Source: Paraburkholderia gardini
GTDB lineage: Bacteria > Pseudomonadota > Gammaproteobacteria > Burkholderiales > Burkholderiaceae
Assembly: GCF_907164575.1 (NCBI RefSeq)
Contig: NZ_CAJQYY010000019.1
Span: 62,001 to 126,000 of the forward strand
Direction: 5' to 3'
Length of the DNA: 64,000 nucleotides
The notes under the pieces were generated by a model. The model was not told where the DNA came from. It saw only the letters and a list, made by a program, of their open reading frames with translations, and made no database searches. A program made the position numbers and the translations under genes. Below are positions 48,745-57,198 of the stretch, one piece after another (position 1 is the stretch's first letter; every line of letters starts with the position of its first letter).

Positions 48745-48776
48745 GCACGCGAAGCGCAAGTTTCGCGTGCTTTTTT
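48745..48776 (+). terminator. Intrinsic terminator after binding protein
   Basis: A 9-bp stem GCACGCGAA/TTCGCGTGC followed by T6, 55 bases after the stop. Confidence 0.9.
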
Positions 48777-48848
48777 CATGGTGCGATGAACCGGATGCGT
48801 GCGAATGACGACGTGAGAGCGTGACGAACAACAGCTAGCCGCCGGCAA

Positions 48849-50060
48849 TCAGATTTTCAGCCAGCGCAGCACCCTGGGGCCGACGATCGCCACGAGCGCC
48901 GCGCACAGCGCGACCACCGAAAGGCCGATCGGCAGGCTCGTCACCTGCGTGACACCCCCGATCACAACCGGTCCGAGCAGCAACCCGAAGTACGCGAGCC
49001 CCGCGACGTGCGCGAGCCCTTCGGCCGCGTGGACGCCTTCGACGCGCGCGGCCGCCGCGAACAGCACCGGCATCATGTTCGCGAGCCCGAGACCCATTAG
49101 CGTAAAGCCAGTTAGCGCGGCCACCGGGTATGGCAGCAGCAGTGCGCCGATCATGCCGGCGCACGCGAGCGATGCGCTCGCCATGATCAGTTGCGGCGCG
49201 CCAAAACGCGCACGCACAGCGTCGCCCGCGAAGCGCGCGGCGGCCATGCCGCCCGAAAACGCGGCGTATGCCGCGCTTGCGACGGCCGGCGTCGACAGCA
49301 CGACGTCGCGCATATAGACCGTCGCCCAGTCGTACATCGCGCCCTCGGCCACCAGCGCGATCAGCGCGATGCCACCCAGTGCCCACAACGCCGGCGAGCG
49401 CCAGCGGTTCACGCGCGGCGTGCCGGCGTCGGCCCGTTCGTGATGTGGCACGTGCGGCAGCACGGCGGGACACGCAACCACCAGCACCAGCGCGCACAGC
49501 CCGCCCGCGAGCAGCAGATGCACCGCCGGCGCCATGCCCCACGACAGCACCGCGCCACCCACCACCGCACCGGCCATCCCGCCCACGCTGAACACGCCGT
49601 GCAGCGACGACATGATCGGCCGCGCCAGTGCTTCCTCGACCGCGCTGGCTTCGGCGTTCATGGCCACATCGAGCGTCGCCATCGCCGCGCCGAACGCGGC
49701 CAGCACGGCCAGCAACATCCAGTACATCGGCACGACGAGAATCAGCATCCCGGCAAACGACATCGCAAGCCCGCCGGTCAGGCACGCTCGCCGTGTGCCG
49801 ACGCGCGCGATCCATTTCGCATTGGTCGCCATCGCGACGATCGATCCGACCGCGACGGCCAGCAGCGCGAAAGACAGCATCGCCGGATTCAGGTGGAAAC
49901 GGTCGCGCACGGTAGGCACGTGAACACCCCACGAGCCGTACATCATGCCGGCGACGAAGAAGAGCGCCATCGTTGCATAGCGTGCGCGCTCGCGCGCGGC
50001 GTCCGGCAGACTGCTGTGGGCGGCGGGCGGGGTGGCGAAAGCGGAAGGACGGTCGGACAC
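48849..50060 (-). CDS. MFS transporter, YbjJ-like
   Basis: A 403-residue, 12-helix MFS protein. MYGSWGVHVPTVRDRFHLN and the TLDVAMNAEASAVEEAL block (helix 5 region) match the YbjJ subgroup, which has no firmly known substrate. The N terminus of ~25 residues is polar. It is transcribed divergently from hugZ. Confidence 0.85.
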   Translation of the reverse strand: MSDRPSAFATPPAAHSSLPDAARERARYATMALFFVAGMMYGSWGVHVPTVRDRFHLNPAMLSFALLAVAVGSIVAMATNAKWIARVGTRRACLTGGLAMSFAGMLILVVPMYWMLLAVLAAFGAAMATLDVAMNAEASAVEEALARPIMSSLHGVFSVGGMAGAVVGGAVLSWGMAPAVHLLLAGGLCALVLVVACPAVLPHVPHHERADAGTPRVNRWRSPALWALGGIALIALVAEGAMYDWATVYMRDVVLSTPAVASAAYAAFSGGMAAARFAGDAVRARFGAPQLIMASASLACAGMIGALLLPYPVAALTGFTLMGLGLANMMPVLFAAAARVEGVHAAEGLAHVAGLAYFGLLLGPVVIGGVTQVTSLPIGLSVVALCAALVAIVGPRVLRWLKI

Positions 50061-50233
50061 GGAATTTCCGTTCTGAAAGAGAAAGCGCGCTGAAAGCGAA
50101 ATGACGATTCTATCGAAGCAGGCGGACCCGCGTGTGAATCCGCTGAACTACTATCTACTTCCATGTCGATCCGCCGGCACGTGTTGAAACCGGTGCGCCG
50201 GCGGTTTTCACGCCCCTTCCGGAGGTCGTCCGC

Positions 50234-50896
50234 TTGAATATTCCCGCACACGCGCCGCTGCATCTGCTTCATCAGGTCGCCGTCGGCACCCTGGCTACGC
50301 GCGCGCGCCAGCCTCAAGGGTATCCCTATCCGACCGTACTGCCGTTCGCACCCGATGCGAATCACCGGCCGACGATCCTCGTCAGCCGGCTCGCGGAACA
50401 CACGCGGAATCTGCAGGCCGACCCGCGCGCCGGGTTCCTGGTCGTGCACGCGCCCGAAGGCGATGTGCTGAACAGTCCGCGCGTCACGCTGCTCGGGACC
50501 TTCGAAGCGGTCGATCCCACGCCGGAACGCGTGCAGCGCTATCTGCGTTATCACCCGGACGCTGAACAGTATCTGACGCTTGGCGATTTCACGTTCTGGC
50601 AGATGTCGCTGGAGCGGATACGCTATATCGGCGGCTTTGGCGCGATGGGCTGGCTCGACGCGGGCGATCTCGACCCGCTCGATCCACTCTCACCGGATGA
50701 AGAATCCGCGTTGACGGAATTCTTCGATCACCATCCGGGGCGCGGCGGCGAACTCGACCTCGCGGGTATCGATCGTTACGGCGCCGACCTGAAAATCGGC
50801 GGCCATCGCACGCGCTTTATGTTCGACGCGCCGAAACTGGATTCCGCCAGCTTGCACGACGCGCTGGCGGACTGCATCGAGCGACACGCCGATTAA
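50234..50896 (+). CDS. HugZ-family FMN-barrel protein with DUF2470
   Basis: A 220-residue protein with an N-terminal split-barrel (PNPOx-like) domain (LHQVAVGTLATRAR, YPYPTVLPFAPD, NPRVTLLG-like segment) and a C-terminal DUF2470 region (LTEFFDHHPGRGGELDLAGI... IGGHRTRFMF). This two-domain layout is that of HugZ, a haem oxygenase in Helicobacter, but many relatives are untested. The start is TTG at 50234, with GGAGG at 9 nt; no in-frame ATG is nearby. Confidence 0.8.
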   Translation: MNIPAHAPLHLLHQVAVGTLATRARQPQGYPYPTVLPFAPDANHRPTILVSRLAEHTRNLQADPRAGFLVVHAPEGDVLNSPRVTLLGTFEAVDPTPERVQRYLRYHPDAEQYLTLGDFTFWQMSLERIRYIGGFGAMGWLDAGDLDPLDPLSPDEESALTEFFDHHPGRGGELDLAGIDRYGADLKIGGHRTRFMFDAPKLDSASLHDALADCIERHAD

Positions 50897-51288
50897 ATGC
50901 CTTGTTTCGGGAAAACACCTAAACAAGCGGTTTGAAGGTTGGTGACCGCACCATTGTTTACCTTGATACCGGGGAAAGTTCCCATGGGATGAGATGTTGC
51001 GGTTAAATATCTGGACTTATTTTCATGATTTGAGAAGTAATCGTGATATTCATGAGATGACTCGCAATTTTCTTCAGTGAAATATGAATTGCTGCCAAAT
51101 GCCAGATTCGTGAACGTGAAGGCAACACGTGAAGTATTCTGAAACGGACAATAATAATTTTCTTCAACGGCTTTTCTCCTGTTTCTATTTTGTGTTAATC
51201 TCGCCAGCAAAATTCCGAGGCATGAACATCTACTTACAGCGAGCAGGCAAAAGACCGGCCGCCAATTAACCGAACCACAAGGGAATCT
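50897..51288. other. AT-rich spacer upstream of H-NS gene
   Basis: A 392-base, markedly AT-rich stretch in otherwise GC-rich DNA. A 105-codon minus-strand frame here has atypical composition and no ribosome-binding site. AT-richness fits a binding region for H-NS itself (autoregulation). Confidence 0.6.
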
Positions 51289-51588
51289 ATGTCTTCGTAC
51301 AAGGAACTACTCGCTCAGCGAGAGAAGCTGGAAAAGCAGATCGAAGAAGCGAAGTCGCGTGAATATGCGGAAGTGCTGAACGAAATCAAGCAGAAAATGG
51401 CTGACTACGGTATTACGCTTGCCGAGCTCGGCGGCGGTCGTGGGAAGGCTGCAAAGGTTGGTCGTCCGCGCGCTGGCGTGGCGCCGAAATATCGCGATCC
51501 GGATAGCGGCAGCACCTGGTCCGGCCGTGGCAAGCCACCGCGCTGGATTGCAGGCAAGGACCGCGAAAAGTTTCTGATCGCACGATAG
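51289..51588 (+). CDS. H-NS-family nucleoid protein (BpH3-like)
   Basis: A 99-residue xenogeneic silencer. The N-terminal coiled coil (YKELLAQREKLEKQIEEAKS) mediates dimerisation. The central KVGRPRAG is AT-hook-like, and the C-terminal YRDPDSGSTWSGRGKPPRW is the H-NS DNA-binding loop in its betaproteobacterial form. It should silence AT-rich foreign DNA such as elements like the one at the right of this window. It is monocistronic with a terminator. Confidence 0.93.
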   Translation: MSSYKELLAQREKLEKQIEEAKSREYAEVLNEIKQKMADYGITLAELGGGRGKAAKVGRPRAGVAPKYRDPDSGSTWSGRGKPPRWIAGKDREKFLIAR

Positions 51589-51651
51589 GCACATCCTGTT
51601 TCGATCCGTTGCCATGCAGCGTCCGAATCGCTAAACGATTGCCGCACCGGG

Positions 51652-51686
51652 AAAACCGCGCTACCGCAAGGAGTGCGGTTTTTTAT
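51652..51686 (+). terminator. Intrinsic terminator after H-NS gene
   Basis: A stem AAAACCGC/GCGGTTTT with a 15-base loop and T-rich tail, 65 bases after the stop. Confidence 0.8.
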
Positions 51687-51865
51687 TGCCCGCGTTTTGA
51701 CGCACCGCTCACACGCTACGCTGCTGGTATTCCTCAGGCGATCGGAATACGAATGCTTCGTGTTTTTATAACCGGCTGATTTGAAAGGGAAATTTTTATA
51801 ATTAACTTCCCTGTCACGCGATGCCCGGTAAAATGAACACGTTCAATATTTTCCTTTCATTTTGT

Positions 51866-53107
51866 ATGCCGCTCACCGCCGTCGATTCTTCCGCGGAAAA
51901 GCATCAGGTTGCACGCCGGAGCACGTTCGTCAGTATCGTGCTCAATGCCGTGCTGATGTCGTTCCAGATTACGATTGGTGTGATTGCCCATTCGCAGGCG
52001 CTCGTTGCGGACGGCGTGCATTCGCTCGCCGATCTGGTTTCCGATTTCATCGTCCTGCTCGCGAACCGGCATAGCGGCGCGAAACCCGACGCCGATCACA
52101 ATTACGGGCACAGCCGCTATGAAACCGTGGCGTCGCTGTTTCTCGGCGGATTGCTGATCGCTGTGGGCGTTGGCATGTTGTGGCGTGCCGGAACGCGTCT
52201 CGCCAGTCTCGACGATATTCCGGCCGTCCATATCAGCGCGTTCGTCATCGCGGTGGTGGTGCTCGTTTCGAAGGAAAGCCTCTTTCACTACATGTTGCGC
52301 GAGGCGAAGCGCGTGCGCTCGGCCATGCTCATCGCCAACGCGTGGCACGCGCGCTCGGACGCGGCGTCGTCGCTGGTCGTCGCGCTCGGTATTCTCGGAA
52401 GCCTTGCGGGTGTGCGTCTGCTCGATCCGATCGCGGCGGCGATCGTCGGCTTCATGGTTGCCCGCATGGGCTGGGTATTCGGCTGGGAGGCGCTCCAGGA
52501 TCTGTCCGACCGCGCACTCGACGAAGCCTCCGCCGACGACGTGCGCGCGCTCCTGATGGCCACGCCCGGCGTGCGTGACGTGCACGAACTGCGCACACGC
52601 AAGATGGGCGATTTCGCGCTCGTCGACGCGCACATTCTGGTCGATCCGGGCATTTCGGTTTCGGAAGGGCATTACATCGCTGAATCGGCGCGCATCCGGG
52701 TGCTGAAAGACCAGCGCGTGCTCGATGCGCTGATTCATGTCGATCCCGAAAACGATGCCCTCGCGAGGCCGCCGGTCAATCTGCCGCCGCGCGCGCAGAT
52801 CGTCACCGAAATCGAAGCGGCGTTTGCGGCGCATCAGATGAAGCCACAGGCGATCAATCTTCACTATCTCAGTACAGGACTGGATGTCGAGGTGACGTTG
52901 CCTCCCGCTACCGACGACGGTCATGTCTCGGAGGGTGTCGAGCTTGCCGGATCGCTCGATCTGGCCGGCCTGAAGCGCAGGCTCGGCGCGCGAAGGTTGA
53001 GCGTCGCGCGGGCGCTGACGGTGGTCGATGCGTCAGCGGCACCATCGGGCGCATCGGTGGCGCCGGACGCGCAACCTCTCGAACACGAGCGTCACGACGC
53101 GGATTGA
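51866..53107 (+). CDS. Cation diffusion facilitator (CDF) transporter
   Basis: A 413-residue zinc/iron/cobalt-type efflux protein with six helices. Metal-site residues are seen in helix 2 (ADGVHSLADLVSD) and helix 5 (NAWHARSDAASS). A cytosolic C-terminal domain (GVRDVHELRTRKMGDFALVD) follows, then an unusual ~100-residue extension with no match I recognise. I start at ATG 51866; 51821 and 51833 are also in frame and none has a clear ribosome-binding site. Confidence 0.85.
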   Translation: MPLTAVDSSAEKHQVARRSTFVSIVLNAVLMSFQITIGVIAHSQALVADGVHSLADLVSDFIVLLANRHSGAKPDADHNYGHSRYETVASLFLGGLLIAVGVGMLWRAGTRLASLDDIPAVHISAFVIAVVVLVSKESLFHYMLREAKRVRSAMLIANAWHARSDAASSLVVALGILGSLAGVRLLDPIAAAIVGFMVARMGWVFGWEALQDLSDRALDEASADDVRALLMATPGVRDVHELRTRKMGDFALVDAHILVDPGISVSEGHYIAESARIRVLKDQRVLDALIHVDPENDALARPPVNLPPRAQIVTEIEAAFAAHQMKPQAINLHYLSTGLDVEVTLPPATDDGHVSEGVELAGSLDLAGLKRRLGARRLSVARALTVVDASAAPSGASVAPDAQPLEHERHDAD

Positions 53108-53192
53108 AGCGGCCAATACCGCCCCGCACATGAGTGCAATCCGCGCGTCGCGATGCGACGATCAGTTCAATGGCGCGGTGGTCGACGCGCGT

Positions 53193-53651
53193 TTAAAGCG
53201 GCAATTGCGTATCGAACTTGATTTCGCGCAACACGACGCTCGTACGCACCTGCGCGACGGCGGGAATCTTGAAGATGCGCTCATGCAGAAACGCGTCGTA
53301 CGCCTTGATGTCGGGCGCCACGATTTTAAGGATGTAGTCGGATTCGCCGGTTGTGCTGTAGCACTCGGTGACTTCGGGGCAGGTAGCGATCTCACGCTCG
53401 AACTGTTCGACGCCGCCTTCCGTGTGGCGCGTGAGATGGATGTGCGCAAGTGCGCAGACGTGCAGACCGAGTTTTTCGCGATCGAGTAGCGCGGTGTAGC
53501 GCTGGATCACGCCGGACTGTTCCATATCCTTGATCCGGCGCCAGCACGGCGTGCTCGACAGCCCGACCTGATCGGAGATTTCCTGCACGGAACGGCGTGC
53601 ATCGAGCTGCAAGAGGCGCAGGATTTTTTGCGAGAACGTATCGAGTGTCAA
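53193..53651 (-). CDS. Lrp/AsnC-family transcriptional regulator
   Basis: A 152-residue feast/famine regulator. The N-terminal helix-turn-helix is DARRSVQEISDQVGLSSTPC with WRRIKDMEQSGVI; the C-terminal RAM domain is CALAHIHLTRHTEGGVEQFE, then STTGESDYILKIV. The usual start would be an ATG before TLDTFSQKI; here a TTG at 53651 sits 5 nt after GGAGG and gives the family length, so I prefer it over ATG 53720. It is convergent with the CDF gene. Confidence 0.88.
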   Translation of the reverse strand: MTLDTFSQKILRLLQLDARRSVQEISDQVGLSSTPCWRRIKDMEQSGVIQRYTALLDREKLGLHVCALAHIHLTRHTEGGVEQFEREIATCPEVTECYSTTGESDYILKIVAPDIKAYDAFLHERIFKIPAVAQVRTSVVLREIKFDTQLPL

Positions 53652-53749
53652 CTGCGCCTCCGTTTTTGCGTCGCCATGTCCCTGAATCTGAATGGTAGAG
53701 GTCGCAAAAACGAAACGCAATGTAAAACGCGCTTGACGAGGGAGATTAC

Positions 53750-54376
53750 CTAATTTGCCGGTTCACCGGCGACGTTTTGTCCTGAGGCGTCCCTATCAGC
53801 GGCTTGCGCGGCGGATTGTTGCGCGGCGCGCAATTCCGCCAGCATGTTGCAGAAAAGCGCGCCCTGTTCGATCGCGTCGTCCAGCGCGACATGCGTGTGC
53901 GGGTGGTCGTCGAACCAGTGCTTCGGAAAGCGTGGCTTGATGCACTTGCGGTACGGCAGCCCCGTCATCGCGAACGCGAGCGTCTTGATATCGAGCGCGG
54001 ACCACGAGAAGGGACAGCGCCCCGTGAAGCGCATCATGTACCAGAACATGAACGTGAAATCGAAGCCCGCCGGCATCGCGACGAACACGGGCTTGCCGGG
54101 CAGCGCCTCGACCCATTCGACGTAGGCATTGAGCGCCGAGTCGGGTTGCTGCAGGTCCTTGCGGCATGCCGCCCATGCGTCCGGCTGGGTTTGCCACCAC
54201 GCGGCCTGCACCGGATGCGGCGCCGCGCCTTCCAGCAACGCCAGGTTCGCGGAAAATGTGGCGATCAGCTTTTTGTCGGCGGTGTAGGCCGCCGAGGCGA
54301 AACTCAACATGGAATGCGGACCGGGAATCGGGCCGTCCGCTTCGACATCCGTGCTCACATAGATTTCGGCGGTCAT
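53750..54376 (-). CDS. DEDD-type 3'-5' exonuclease
   Basis: A 208-residue RNase-H-fold exonuclease. The first metal motif is STDVEADGP and the last is [11 protein letters not shown] (Asp with His five residues earlier, a DEDDh pattern). [15 protein letters not shown] is a middle conserved block. It could act on RNA or single-stranded DNA. Its ATG overlaps the metallo-hydrolase stop (ATGA), so the two are coupled. Confidence 0.8.
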   Translation of the reverse strand: MTAEIYVSTDVEADGPIPGPHSMLSFASAAYTADKKLIATFSANLALLEGAAPHPVQAAWWQTQPDAWAACRKDLQQPDSALNAYVEWVEALPGKPVFVAMPAGFDFTFMFWYMMRFTGRCPFSWSALDIKTLAFAMTGLPYRKCIKPRFPKHWFDDHPHTHVALDDAIEQGALFCNMLAELRAAQQSAAQAADRDASGQNVAGEPAN

Positions 54377-55017
54377 GCGTTGGCTCCGTCCGCGACGTAC
54401 GGATTCGTGCGGCGTTCGGCGCCGAACGTCGATGTTGGCCCGTGACCGGGCACGAATGTCACGTCGTCGCCGAGCGGCCAGAGTTTTTCGCGGATCGCGC
54501 GAATCAGGTCGCCGTGATTGCCGCGTGGAAAATCGGTGCGGCCAATCGAGCCGGCGAACAGCACATCACCGACGATCGCAAGCCGATGCCCGCGGCTGAA
54601 GAAGATCACATGGCCCGGCGTATGCCCCGGGCAGTGGTACACCTCGAGCGTTTCATTGCCAAAGCTCACCGTTTCGCCGTCCTGCAGCCAGCGGTCGGGC
54701 ACGAACGCCTGCGCTGCGGGAAAGCCGAAGCGCGCGCTCTGTGCCGGCAGCTGGTCGATCCAGAAGCGCTCGTCTTCGTGTGGCCCCTCGATCTTCACGC
54801 CGTAATGATCGGCCAGCGTTTTCGCGCCGGCGCAGTGGTCGATATGGCCGTGGGTAAGCAGCACCTTTTCGACCGTCACGTTCTGCCGCTCGACCTCCCG
54901 CTGGATGATGTCGAGGTCGCCGCCAGGGTCGACCACAGCAGCGCGCCCGGTCGCTTCGCAAACAAGCAGCGAGCTGTTCTGCTGGAACGGGGTGACAGGA
55001 ATCAGGGTGACTTTCAT
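54373..55017 (-). CDS. MBL-fold hydrolase (glyoxalase II-like, YcbL type)
   Basis: A 214-residue metallo-beta-lactamase-fold enzyme. The metal motif is [10 protein letters not shown], with further ligands in [24 protein letters not shown] and the final GHGP. It is shorter than classical GloB (no C-terminal glutathione domain) and matches YcbL, a type II glyoxalase. ATG 55017 begins [14 protein letters not shown], the family N terminus; the open frame extends 69 codons further. Confidence 0.88.
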   Translation of the reverse strand: MKVTLIPVTPFQQNSSLLVCEATGRAAVVDPGGDLDIIQREVERQNVTVEKVLLTHGHIDHCAGAKTLADHYGVKIEGPHEDERFWIDQLPAQSARFGFPAAQAFVPDRWLQDGETVSFGNETLEVYHCPGHTPGHVIFFSRGHRLAIVGDVLFAGSIGRTDFPRGNHGDLIRAIREKLWPLGDDVTFVPGHGPTSTFGAERRTNPYVADGANA

Positions 55018-55171
55018 AAGGACGCGGGCCGCTGCAAAAGCCCGATTGTACCGGCCGCCGGAAGTCGCCGCCGCCCGGCCAGACGGCATATCGACAATGC
55101 CCATTTTTACATCCATAGTGAAAATGAATGACGGATCGGGGTGGTCCAGGGCGCCAACAATGTGTTTTGGG

Positions 55172-55177
55172 TATAAT
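55172..55177 (+). promoter_or_regulatory. Perfect -10 box upstream of structured RNA
   Basis: TATAAT in GC-rich surroundings. No convincing -35 box is seen at 16-18 bases upstream. Transcription would start near 55183. Confidence 0.5.
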
Positions 55178-55182
55178 GAGTA

Positions 55183-55566
55183 CATCATGCACGGAAGCCG
55201 TGCTGTCAATTGGCGATATGTCACCCTTTTTTGAGCGGGTGTTTTTAATCGCCGTCAAGTTTGTGCCGTGCTGTTTTGACGGCAAATCAAGCATCGACTG
55301 AGGTCGATGCGCACGTCTTGTCCAGCCAGGCGCAACGCGTCTGCAACGGCCTAGCTGCCGTGCCGCTGGATGGGGCCTACGCCGCCGTTCCTGCCCGCCG
55401 TTTCTGGCGTGCAAGAACGTGATTGCCACGTTCGATGGCGGCTTGTGGGGTCTGGTCAGGCTGCCGGGGACAGGTTGCGCCAGACGTGAAAACTAACCGT
55501 GCGGTAGCGGCAGAGTATGTCGCATCCGGGCTTTCGAAGCTCTGCGCAAAAAGGCGCAGCGTTTTG
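55183..55566 (+). ncRNA. Candidate structured RNA or rlpA leader, class unknown
   Basis: Stems found by eye: GCACGG/CCGTGC (55189-55203); GGCGAT/ATCGCC (55212-55217 with 55248-55253) enclosing CACCC/GGGTG; the alternative GCCGTCAA/TTGACGGC (55251-55258 with 55276-55283); an 8-bp hairpin at 55291-55310; a 15-bp closing stem, 55312-55318 plus 55329-55336 with 55474-55488, with a 10-base bulge; inside it, hairpins at 55346-55361, 55396-55409 and 55415-55433, and the 6-bp stem 55381-55386/55437-55442. A weak terminator at 55542-55566 follows. The closed part (55312-55488) is 177 nt, the size of a 6S RNA, but I see no 6S, tmRNA, SRP or RNase P signature. Confidence 0.4.
55542..55566 (+). terminator. 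Possible terminator between RNA region and rlpA
   Basis: A 6-bp stem CTGCGC/GCGCAG with loop AAAAAG, followed by CGTTTTGCTTTG. It is weak, 78 bases before the rlpA start. Confidence 0.4.
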
Positions 55567-55643
55567 CTTTGTCCTTGCCGCCGGAGTCGCAGGCAACTCG
55601 CAGCGATCGCGAGATGCGGCTCGACAATGTGAATACACGTCTT

Positions 55644-56252
55644 ATGAACACTCGACTACCTCGACGTATCGGGAGTCTTTTGGCTTTTCTGGTCATGACC
55701 GGGTGCGCGATGCCACCTGGTCCGGCCACCCAGACCAGCGGCGCGCCGCTGGCCACGAAGGATGCGCGCACGGCCAGCAACGGCGTGCCGCAGTCGTTCG
55801 GTACGACTACGACCTTCGGCAAGCCGTCCGCTGATGGCGGCAAGTCGCTCGCCGATGCCACGCCGCTCGACGACAAGAGTCCCGACGTTTCGGACTTCCA
55901 CCAGACCGGACGGGCCTCGTGGTACGGCCGCTTCTTCCATGGCCGCAAGACGGCCAATGGCGAGCGCTATAACATGCACGCGCTCACCGCGGCGCACAAG
56001 ACGCTGCCGCTCGGTTCCTATGTCCGTGTGACGAATCCGGCGACGTCGCGCTCGGTCGTGGTTCGCATCAACGATCGCGGTCCGTTCGTGCGCGGCCGTG
56101 TGATCGATCTTTCGTATGCGGCTGCGACGGCGCTCAACATGGAGCACGTTGGCACCGCGCGCGTGACGATTGAAGGGTTGTCGCCGCAGGAAGCGCGCGC
56201 TGCGCTGAATAACGAAACGCTGGCCATGAATCCCTCCGGCGCGGACAAGTAA
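55644..56252 (+). CDS. rlpA: Septal/rare lipoprotein A-like protein RlpA
   Basis: A 202-residue outer-membrane lipoprotein. The lipobox is LVMTGC. The double-psi beta-barrel domain spans about residues 90-165: [19 protein letters not shown] with the conserved Trp-Tyr-Gly, [12 protein letters not shown] and VRINDRGPF with the catalytic-type Asp. RlpA cleaves denuded glycan strands during septation. The C-terminal SPOR domain of E. coli RlpA is absent. I start at ATG 55644 by the lipoprotein signal; ATG 55614 is in frame. Confidence 0.85.
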   Translation: MNTRLPRRIGSLLAFLVMTGCAMPPGPATQTSGAPLATKDARTASNGVPQSFGTTTTFGKPSADGGKSLADATPLDDKSPDVSDFHQTGRASWYGRFFHGRKTANGERYNMHALTAAHKTLPLGSYVRVTNPATSRSVVVRINDRGPFVRGRVIDLSYAAATALNMEHVGTARVTIEGLSPQEARAALNNETLAMNPSGADK

Positions 56253-56301
56253 GCTGGAAGTACGGGTTCGTTGAACCTGTGTCAGCGAGTGAACGCTTCA
56301 A

Positions 56302-57198
56302 CTAAGGGCCGCCACCGTGCGGCCCTTGATCTTTCCTGAGCGCAAGCGCGCGCGTGTACAGCGCGTTGCGCGATGTGCCCGTGATGGCGGCCGCCACTTT
56401 TGCGGCGCTGCTTACCGACATTTCTTCCATCAGGATGCTGAGCAGGGCATCGTGATCGGTCTCACCCGACGCTTCGCGCGGTGCGCCTTCCACCACCACC
56501 ACGAACTCACCGCGCTGACGGTTCGGATCGGCCGCCAGCCACGTTGGCCCTTCGGCCAGGGTGCAGCGGTGTAGCGACTCATGTAACTTCGTCAGCTCAC
56601 GTGCGATGAGCAGCCGGCGGCTACCGCCGAATGCTTCGGCGAGCGCCTCGACTGTTTCGACGATGCGATGCGGCGCTTCGTAAAACACCAGCGCGTAAGG
56701 GTGAGCGGCAAGTTCGGCGAGCGCGGCTGCGCGCTGCTTTGCCCTGGGCGGCAGAAAGCCGATAAACGAGAACGTGGCAACCCAGTCGCCTGCGGCGCTC
56801 AGTGCCGTGGCAAGCGCGCTGGCGCCTGGCAGTGGAATGACGGGATAGCCGGCTTCGCGCACCGCATCGACGAGTTTTGCGCCCGGGTCCGAAATGCCGG
56901 GCGTGCCCGCGTCCGACACGCAGGCTACGCGTTCGCCCGCCTGCAGATGCTCGATCACGCGGTGCGCGGCGGCGCTTTCGTTGTGCTGATGCACGGCAAT
57001 GAGCGGCTTCGAGATGCCGTAGCGCGCGAGGAGCTGGCCGGTGTTGCGTGTGTCTTCGGCGGCGATGCGGTCCACGAGTCCAAGCACGTGCAGTGCGCGC
57101 ACCGTGATGTCGGCCACGTTGCCGATCGGTGTCGCGACCACATACAGCGCGGCGGCAGGATATTGCTGCCCTTGCGCAAGTTCGGTGAGAGGAGTCAT
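56302..57198 (-). CDS. rsmI: 16S rRNA (cytidine1402-2'-O)-methyltransferase RsmI
   Basis: A 298-residue SAM-dependent methyltransferase of the TP-methylase fold. Hallmarks are [45 protein letters not shown] and [12 protein letters not shown]. It 2'-O-methylates C1402 in the ribosomal P site. Its ATG lies on the opposite strand to the yraN ATG and shares bases with it (57196-57199). It is convergent with rlpA. Confidence 0.92.
   Translation of the reverse strand: MTPLTELAQGQQYPAAALYVVATPIGNVADITVRALHVLGLVDRIAAEDTRNTGQLLARYGISKPLIAVHQHNESAAAHRVIEHLQAGERVACVSDAGTPGISDPGAKLVDAVREAGYPVIPLPGASALATALSAAGDWVATFSFIGFLPPRAKQRAAALAELAAHPYALVFYEAPHRIVETVEALAEAFGGSRRLLIARELTKLHESLHRCTLAEGPTWLAADPNRQRGEFVVVVEGAPREASGETDHDALLSILMEEMSVSSAAKVAAAITGTSRNALYTRALALRKDQGPHGGGP
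56304..56327. terminator. Bidirectional hairpin between rlpA and rsmI
   Basis: A 9-bp stem AAGGGCCGC/GCGGCCCTT that includes the rsmI stop region. The T-run is weak (GATCTTTCC on the plus strand), so termination is plausible but not certain. Confidence 0.5.

Larger units (their letters stand above)
55018..55643. other. Gene-free stretch holding candidate structured RNA
   Basis: No protein gene is supported. A TATAAT box at 55172-55177 is followed by an unusually dense series of perfect stems up to ~55566 (see the ncRNA entry). The promoter of the metallo-hydrolase (minus) must lie in the first ~150 bases. Confidence 0.6.

Noticed and set aside
50893..51210. 105-codon minus-strand frame upstream of H-NS
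   Set aside because: Lies in AT-rich promoter DNA, with unusual composition, no ribosome-binding site and no family resemblance.
55183..55488. Possibility that the structured RNA is tmRNA, SRP RNA, RNase P or a TPP/cobalamin riboswitch
   Set aside because: I looked for the conserved tmRNA ends, the SRP GGTCAGG..GGAAGGAAGC loop, the RNase P GAGGAAAGTC core, and TPP or B12 box motifs, and saw none. 6S cannot be excluded by eye.
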